Shown here one piece after another: positions 60,561-64,000 of a stretch of DNA of 64,000 bases. The notes beneath the pieces are model-generated. The model was not told the origin of the DNA. It searched no databases and worked only from the letters and a program-made list of their open reading frames with translations. The DNA comes from an uncultured Eubacteriales bacterium (GTDB taxonomy: Bacteria; Bacillota; Clostridia; Oscillospirales; Acutalibacteraceae), in assembly GCA_934394855.1 (NCBI GenBank), contig CAKRRH010000001.1, positions 1-64,000 on the forward strand. Direction: 5' to 3'. The position numbers were made by a program, and so were the translations under genes. Position 1 is the first letter of the stretch, and each line of letters opens with the position of its first letter.

Positions 60561-61400
60561 TCAAAGTGCCTCCCCGTGTTTAGAATGCATTTTCAAAAGT
60601 TCGGTGATAATTGTCTTTTGTTTTTCACGCTTAACGATTTTATCGACAAATCCGTGAACCAGCAAAAATTCCGAAGTCTGAAAATTATCGGGCAATTTTG
60701 ATTTTGTGGTCTGCTCAATTACCCGTCGTCCTGCAAAACCGACAAGCGCTTTCGGCTCTGCAAGAATTATGTCACCCTCCATTGCAAAGCTTGCTGTGAC
60801 GCCGCCTGTTGTCGGGTCGGTCAAAACCGTGATATAGAGGTTGCCGGCGTTTGAATGACGCTTAACGGCACCGCTGATTTTTGCCATCTGCATGAGTGAA
60901 AGCACACCCTCTTGCATTCTGGCGCCGCCTGACGCTGTGAAACCGATTACCGGCAGGTCATGTTCGGTTGCATATTCAAATGTTCTCGTAATTTTTTCGC
61001 CCACAGCGCCGCCCATTGACGCCATGATGAACCGTGAATCCATTACGAATATTGCACATTTTTCTCCGCCGATTTTAGCGGTTCCGCAAACAACAGCCTC
61101 TTTTTCGCCTGTTTTTGCTTTAGCGTCGGTGAGCTTGTCCGAATATTTCGGGAACTCAAGAAAATCAACGCTTGAAATGTTGCCGAAAAGTTCTTCAAAT
61201 GAACCGCTGTCGGTGATCATGTCAATTCGCTCACGAGCGCTGAGACGATAGTTATAGCCGCACTCGGGGCATACCGAATAGTTGCCCATAACCTCGCTCA
61301 TCGGCTTTACGCAGCTGCATTTCGGACAGGTCATTGTGCTGTCCTTATCCTTTTTGCCAAATCCGAGTTTACGCTTGACTGATGATATAATGTTATCCAT
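60561..61400 (-). CDS. accD: Acetyl-CoA carboxylase carboxyltransferase subunit beta
   Basis: Beta carboxyltransferase subunit. 279 residues. The N-terminal zinc ribbon has four Cys (CPKCSC and CPECGY). Crotonase-like core blocks: GFTASGGARMQEGVLSLMQMAK, LTDPTTGGVTASFAMEGDIILAEPKALVGFAGRRVIEQT in two parts, and HGFVDKIVKR. It lies two bases before accA and one base after fabZ. accB and accC are not here. Confidence 0.96.
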   Translation of the reverse strand: MDNIISSVKRKLGFGKKDKDSTMTCPKCSCVKPMSEVMGNYSVCPECGYNYRLSARERIDMITDSGSFEELFGNISSVDFLEFPKYSDKLTDAKAKTGEKEAVVCGTAKIGGEKCAIFVMDSRFIMASMGGAVGEKITRTFEYATEHDLPVIGFTASGGARMQEGVLSLMQMAKISGAVKRHSNAGNLYITVLTDPTTGGVTASFAMEGDIILAEPKALVGFAGRRVIEQTTKSKLPDNFQTSEFLLVHGFVDKIVKREKQKTIITELLKMHSKHGEAL

Positions 61401-61401
61401 A

Positions 61402-61839
61402 TCAGTTGTCCTTTACATCCTCTTTTTTAATGATTGCGAACGAAAAATCCGCTTTAATGCAGAGCTTGCCGTCCACAAAGCCTTTTCCGCTTGCAAAATA
61501 GAACGGTCCTCGCTGTTTTATGATTTCGCACTCGGTTGTAAATGTATCGCCCGGTTTAACCTGATTTTTAAAGCGAACATTGTCAAGTCCGGTGTAAAGC
61601 GGTGTAAATTCTTCCCCGTTCATTTCGTTTGCAAGCAAAACGCAGGTAGACTGCGCCAAAATCTCGCATTGAATTACTCCCGGAACGACAGGATTACCCG
61701 GAAAATGTCCCTTTAAAAACCACTCGTCTCCGGTAATATATTTTTTTCCGATTGCTTTGCCGTCAACGACTTCAGCCTCATCGATCAGAAGCATATTGTC
61801 ACGGTGCGGCAATATTTTCATGATTTCCTGTTGATTCAT
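61402..61839 (-). CDS. fabZ: 3-hydroxyacyl-ACP dehydratase
   Basis: Dehydrates beta-hydroxyacyl-ACP in fatty acid elongation. 145 residues, the family length. Hot-dog fold signatures: ILPHRDNMLLIDEAE at the N terminus and LKGHFPGNPVVPGVIQCE with the catalytic His and the Glu about 14 residues later. It is between fabF and accD. Confidence 0.96.
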   Translation of the reverse strand: MNQQEIMKILPHRDNMLLIDEAEVVDGKAIGKKYITGDEWFLKGHFPGNPVVPGVIQCEILAQSTCVLLANEMNGEEFTPLYTGLDNVRFKNQVKPGDTFTTECEIIKQRGPFYFASGKGFVDGKLCIKADFSFAIIKKEDVKDN

Positions 61840-61863
61840 TTTAGTTTGCTCCTTAATTAAGCT

Positions 61864-63093
61864 TTATTCGGGCTTTTTGAAAGCAACGCAAGCGTTATGA
61901 CCGCCAAAGCCGAGAGAAGTTGACATACTGAGTTTGATGTCGGCGCTGACCGCTTTGTTCGGTGTATAGTTAAGGTCGCATTCTTCATCGGGCTCGTTGA
62001 GGTTGATTGTCGGAGCAATGATTCCCTCGTTGAGAGTCTTGATTGCCGCAATCGCTTCGATCGCACCTGCGGCACCGAGCAAATGACCTGTCATTGACTT
62101 TGTCGAGCTGATATGAAGGTCATATGCCTTGTCGCCGAATACATTTTTGAATGCGTGTGTTTCGGTAAGGTCGTTAAGATGAGTACCTGTGCCGTGAGCG
62201 TTGATATAAATATTCTTAGCATCAACCTCGCCGCTTGTCGAAAGCGCAAGCTCGATTGCTTTTGCCGAATGTTTGGCTTCGGGGTCGGGTGCCGTTACAT
62301 GATGAGCGTCGCACGTCGAACCATAGCCGCATACCTCGGCATAGATCTTAGCACCGCGGTTTACTGCGTGTTCATATTCCTCAAGAATGAGCGCACCTGC
62401 ACCCTCACCCATTACGAATCCTCCGCGGCGCTTGTCAAACGGCAATGACGCAGCGTTCGGATCGTCGCTCGGAGTAAGCGCCAAGCAGTTGCCGAATCCC
62501 GCAAGAGTAAGCGGAGCGATTGCCGCTTCCGTGCCGCCTGCAATGATTGCAGTTGCATATCCGTCACGAATCGCACGATATGCTTCGCCGACTGCCGTTG
62601 TGCCTGTTGCACAAGCCGTTGAAATTGCAATGTTCGGACCGAATGCCTTAAAACGAATCGCAATGTTGCCTGCCGCAATGTTATAGATCATCTTTGAAAC
62701 GAACTGCGGAGTTACTCTCCTCGGACCTTTTTCAAGCAGAGATTGATGTTCCTTGCAAAATGTTTCAAATCCGCCGATGCCCGAACCGAAATATACACCG
62801 AATTCGTCGTGGTCGATGTTTTCCATGATGTCGCTGTCGTCTACCGCCTGCTGTGCCGCATAGAGCGCATATTGAACAAACGGGTCTGTCTTTCTGACAG
62901 TCATTTTGTCAATCAGCAAAGTGGGTTCAAAGTTTTTAAGCTGGGCTGCAAGTGTATATTTGAATTCGCTGACATCAAACGATTCGATTTTCGCAATTCC
63001 GTTTACACCGTTTTTCAGTGAATTCCAATATTCCTCAACGCTGTTGCCGACCGGGGTTACAGCGCCGAGACCTGTTACAACTACTCTTTTCAT
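61864..63093 (-). CDS. fabF: Beta-ketoacyl-ACP synthase II
   Basis: Condensing enzyme of fatty acid elongation. 409 residues. MKRVVVTGLGAVTPVGN start; catalytic Cys in STACATGTTAVG (about 163), His in NAHGTGTHLNDLTE (about 303) and His in MTGHLLGAAGAIEA (about 340), all present. GFGGHNACVAF near the end. A GGTEAAI and KRRGGFVMGEGAG segment fit FabF. The usual S-G after the active Cys is T-G, a minor change. Confidence 0.96.
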   Translation of the reverse strand: MKRVVVTGLGAVTPVGNSVEEYWNSLKNGVNGIAKIESFDVSEFKYTLAAQLKNFEPTLLIDKMTVRKTDPFVQYALYAAQQAVDDSDIMENIDHDEFGVYFGSGIGGFETFCKEHQSLLEKGPRRVTPQFVSKMIYNIAAGNIAIRFKAFGPNIAISTACATGTTAVGEAYRAIRDGYATAIIAGGTEAAIAPLTLAGFGNCLALTPSDDPNAASLPFDKRRGGFVMGEGAGALILEEYEHAVNRGAKIYAEVCGYGSTCDAHHVTAPDPEAKHSAKAIELALSTSGEVDAKNIYINAHGTGTHLNDLTETHAFKNVFGDKAYDLHISSTKSMTGHLLGAAGAIEAIAAIKTLNEGIIAPTINLNEPDEECDLNYTPNKAVSADIKLSMSTSLGFGGHNACVAFKKPE

Positions 63094-63118
63094 TGATTAC
63101 AGTCCTCCAAATTCAAAA

Positions 63119-63853
63119 TTACATTGCGAGTCCGCCGTCAATGCGGATGACTTCGCCTGTGATATAGTTAGCTTTGTCAGAGCAAAGGAATGTTACAAGC
63201 TCTGCAACCTCTTCGGGTTCGCCCATTCGTTTCATCGGGAGCGAATTGAGAGTCTTTTCGTCCTCTGCAAATCTTTCGGTCATTTTTGTCTTAATGAATC
63301 CCGGTGCTACCGCATTGCAGCAAACGCCTCTTGCCGCAAGCTCCTTTGCAACCGATTTTGTGATTCCGACAAGTCCTGCTTTTGAGGCAGAATAATTTAC
63401 CTGACCTGCGTTGCCCATGAGACCGGAAACCGAGCTCATGTTGACGATTTTGCCGCTTCTTTGTTTAGCGAAAAGCGGATAAACCTGTTTGATCGTGTTA
63501 AATACACCCTTTAAATTAACATTTATTACGCTGTCAAACTCCGATTCCTTCATGCCGAGCATCAGCTTATCTCTTGTGATTCCTGCATTGTTCACCAAAA
63601 TGTCGATATGACCGAAGTCTTTGACGATTTCTCCGAATACTTCCTTTGTTGCTTCAAAATTTGAAACATCGCAGCTATATGCCTTTGCTTTTACGCCGAA
63701 ACCGTTAAGAATATCAATTATTTCAACAGCATTTTCGGGTGCGCTGATGTCAAGTACCGCAACATCTGCGCCGTTTTCACCGAGCTTCTTGGCAATCTCC
63801 ATTCCGATTCCCTGATAACCGCCTGTTACAACAGCTGTCTTTCCGCTTAACAT
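63119..63853 (-). CDS. fabG: 3-oxoacyl-ACP reductase
   Basis: NADPH-dependent short-chain reductase, 244 residues. Cofactor loop TGGYQGIGMEIA, the NNAGITRD block, catalytic triad Ser in VSGLMGNAG, and Tyr/Lys in YSASKAG. The C-terminal YITGEVIRIDGGLAM is typical. ATG 63853 follows AGAGGG. It is between fabD and fabF. Confidence 0.96.
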   Translation of the reverse strand: MLSGKTAVVTGGYQGIGMEIAKKLGENGADVAVLDISAPENAVEIIDILNGFGVKAKAYSCDVSNFEATKEVFGEIVKDFGHIDILVNNAGITRDKLMLGMKESEFDSVINVNLKGVFNTIKQVYPLFAKQRSGKIVNMSSVSGLMGNAGQVNYSASKAGLVGITKSVAKELAARGVCCNAVAPGFIKTKMTERFAEDEKTLNSLPMKRMGEPEEVAELVTFLCSDKANYITGEVIRIDGGLAM

Positions 63854-63871
63854 ATCTTTGCCCTCTCTTTA

Positions 63872-64000
63872 TTATAATTCGGATTTGATTTTCTCAATAT
63901 CCTCTTTGTTTTCGCATTTATAAATCTTGACACCGTCAACGCCTGCGGTAATCTTTTGGCAAAGCTTCATCAAAACATTGCCCACGCCGACCTCGATGAA
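63872..64000 (-). CDS. fabD: Malonyl-CoA-ACP transacylase, C-terminal end (cut by window edge)
   Basis: Loads malonyl onto ACP. Only the last 42 codons are visible. FIEVGVGNVLMKLCQKI is the typical FabD C-terminal segment (family IEIGPGKVLTGL, here with Val for the Pro), followed by a helix and stop. The order with fabG and fabF supports the call. Its start lies beyond the right edge, presumably with fabK, acpP and fabH. Confidence 0.9.
   Translation of the reverse strand, partial: FIEVGVGNVLMKLCQKITAGVDGVKIYKCENKEDIEKIKSEL

Noticed and set aside
1..64000. CRISPR arrays, tRNA/rRNA genes, transposases, prophage, toxin-antitoxin or restriction genes
   Set aside because: I looked and saw no repeat-spacer pattern, cloverleaf, integrase or transposase-like frame.

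Overview
The window looks like chromosomal core DNA of a spore-forming Clostridia member, probably of the Oscillospirales/Ruminococcaceae type. That placement rests on moderate GC with A+T-rich intergenic gaps, strong AGGAGG-type ribosome sites, sporulation genes (yunB, a spoVD-type PBP, spoIIR), RNase M5, a phenylalanyl-tRNA synthetase T-box, and a MurE with the DNPR signature of meso-diaminopimelate peptidoglycan. It is an inference from gene content, not a 16S match. No tRNA or rRNA gene, CRISPR array, transposase or phage gene was seen.

Layout. Positions 1-36470 are almost entirely minus-strand: ligA (cut by the window edge), yunB, prfB, prmA, then a reduced division and cell-wall (dcw) cluster read mraZ-rsmH-ftsL-[Nudix gene]-spoVD/ftsI-murE-mraY-ftsW-murG-murA-ftsQ-ftsZ from 17197 down to 4025. 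Next come a coiled-coil protein, coaD, rsmD, uvrC, rnmV, holA, comEC, clpX, clpP, tig, a metallophosphoesterase, and a threonine synthase broken by one in-frame stop. A ribosome-assembly/housekeeping block follows: dipeptidase, yraN, rnhB, a GNAT protein, rbgA, a Cys-rich small protein, two lepB paralogues and rplS. After the plus-strand dusB come minus-strand kdgK-eda, secG, a divergent type IIA topoisomerase pair, and serA-serC. A plus-strand block (47629-51730) holds a PHP phosphatase, an Lrp/AsnC regulator with an aminotransferase, ispE and spoIIR. Then minus pheST with its T-box, plus-strand EamA and small membrane protein genes, and finally minus-strand ABC ATPase, acyl-CoA synthetase and the fatty-acid operon fabD-fabG-fabF-fabZ-accD-accA, with fabD cut by the right edge.

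How the genes work together. The dcw genes make lipid II and the divisome. accDA and fab genes make membrane acyl chains. rplS, rbgA, prmA, rsmD, prfB and pheST serve translation. clpXP and tig handle protein quality. eda-kdgK degrade ketodeoxygluconate, and serC-serA make serine.

The most interesting signals are regulatory or evolutionary. A terminator hairpin between ispE and spoIIR sequesters the spoIIR ribosome site and overlaps a sigma-F-like promoter. A self-contained A+T-rich Nudix cassette sits inside the dcw cluster. RF2 lacks the usual programmed frameshift, with the coding joined exactly at that site. ComEC has a metal-site-less beta-lactamase-like domain. KDPG aldolase is fused to a VOC-like domain. 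The topoisomerase pair is divergent, thrC carries a nonsense codon, and several operator-like or structured leader regions were found. No clear novel defence or mobile system is present.
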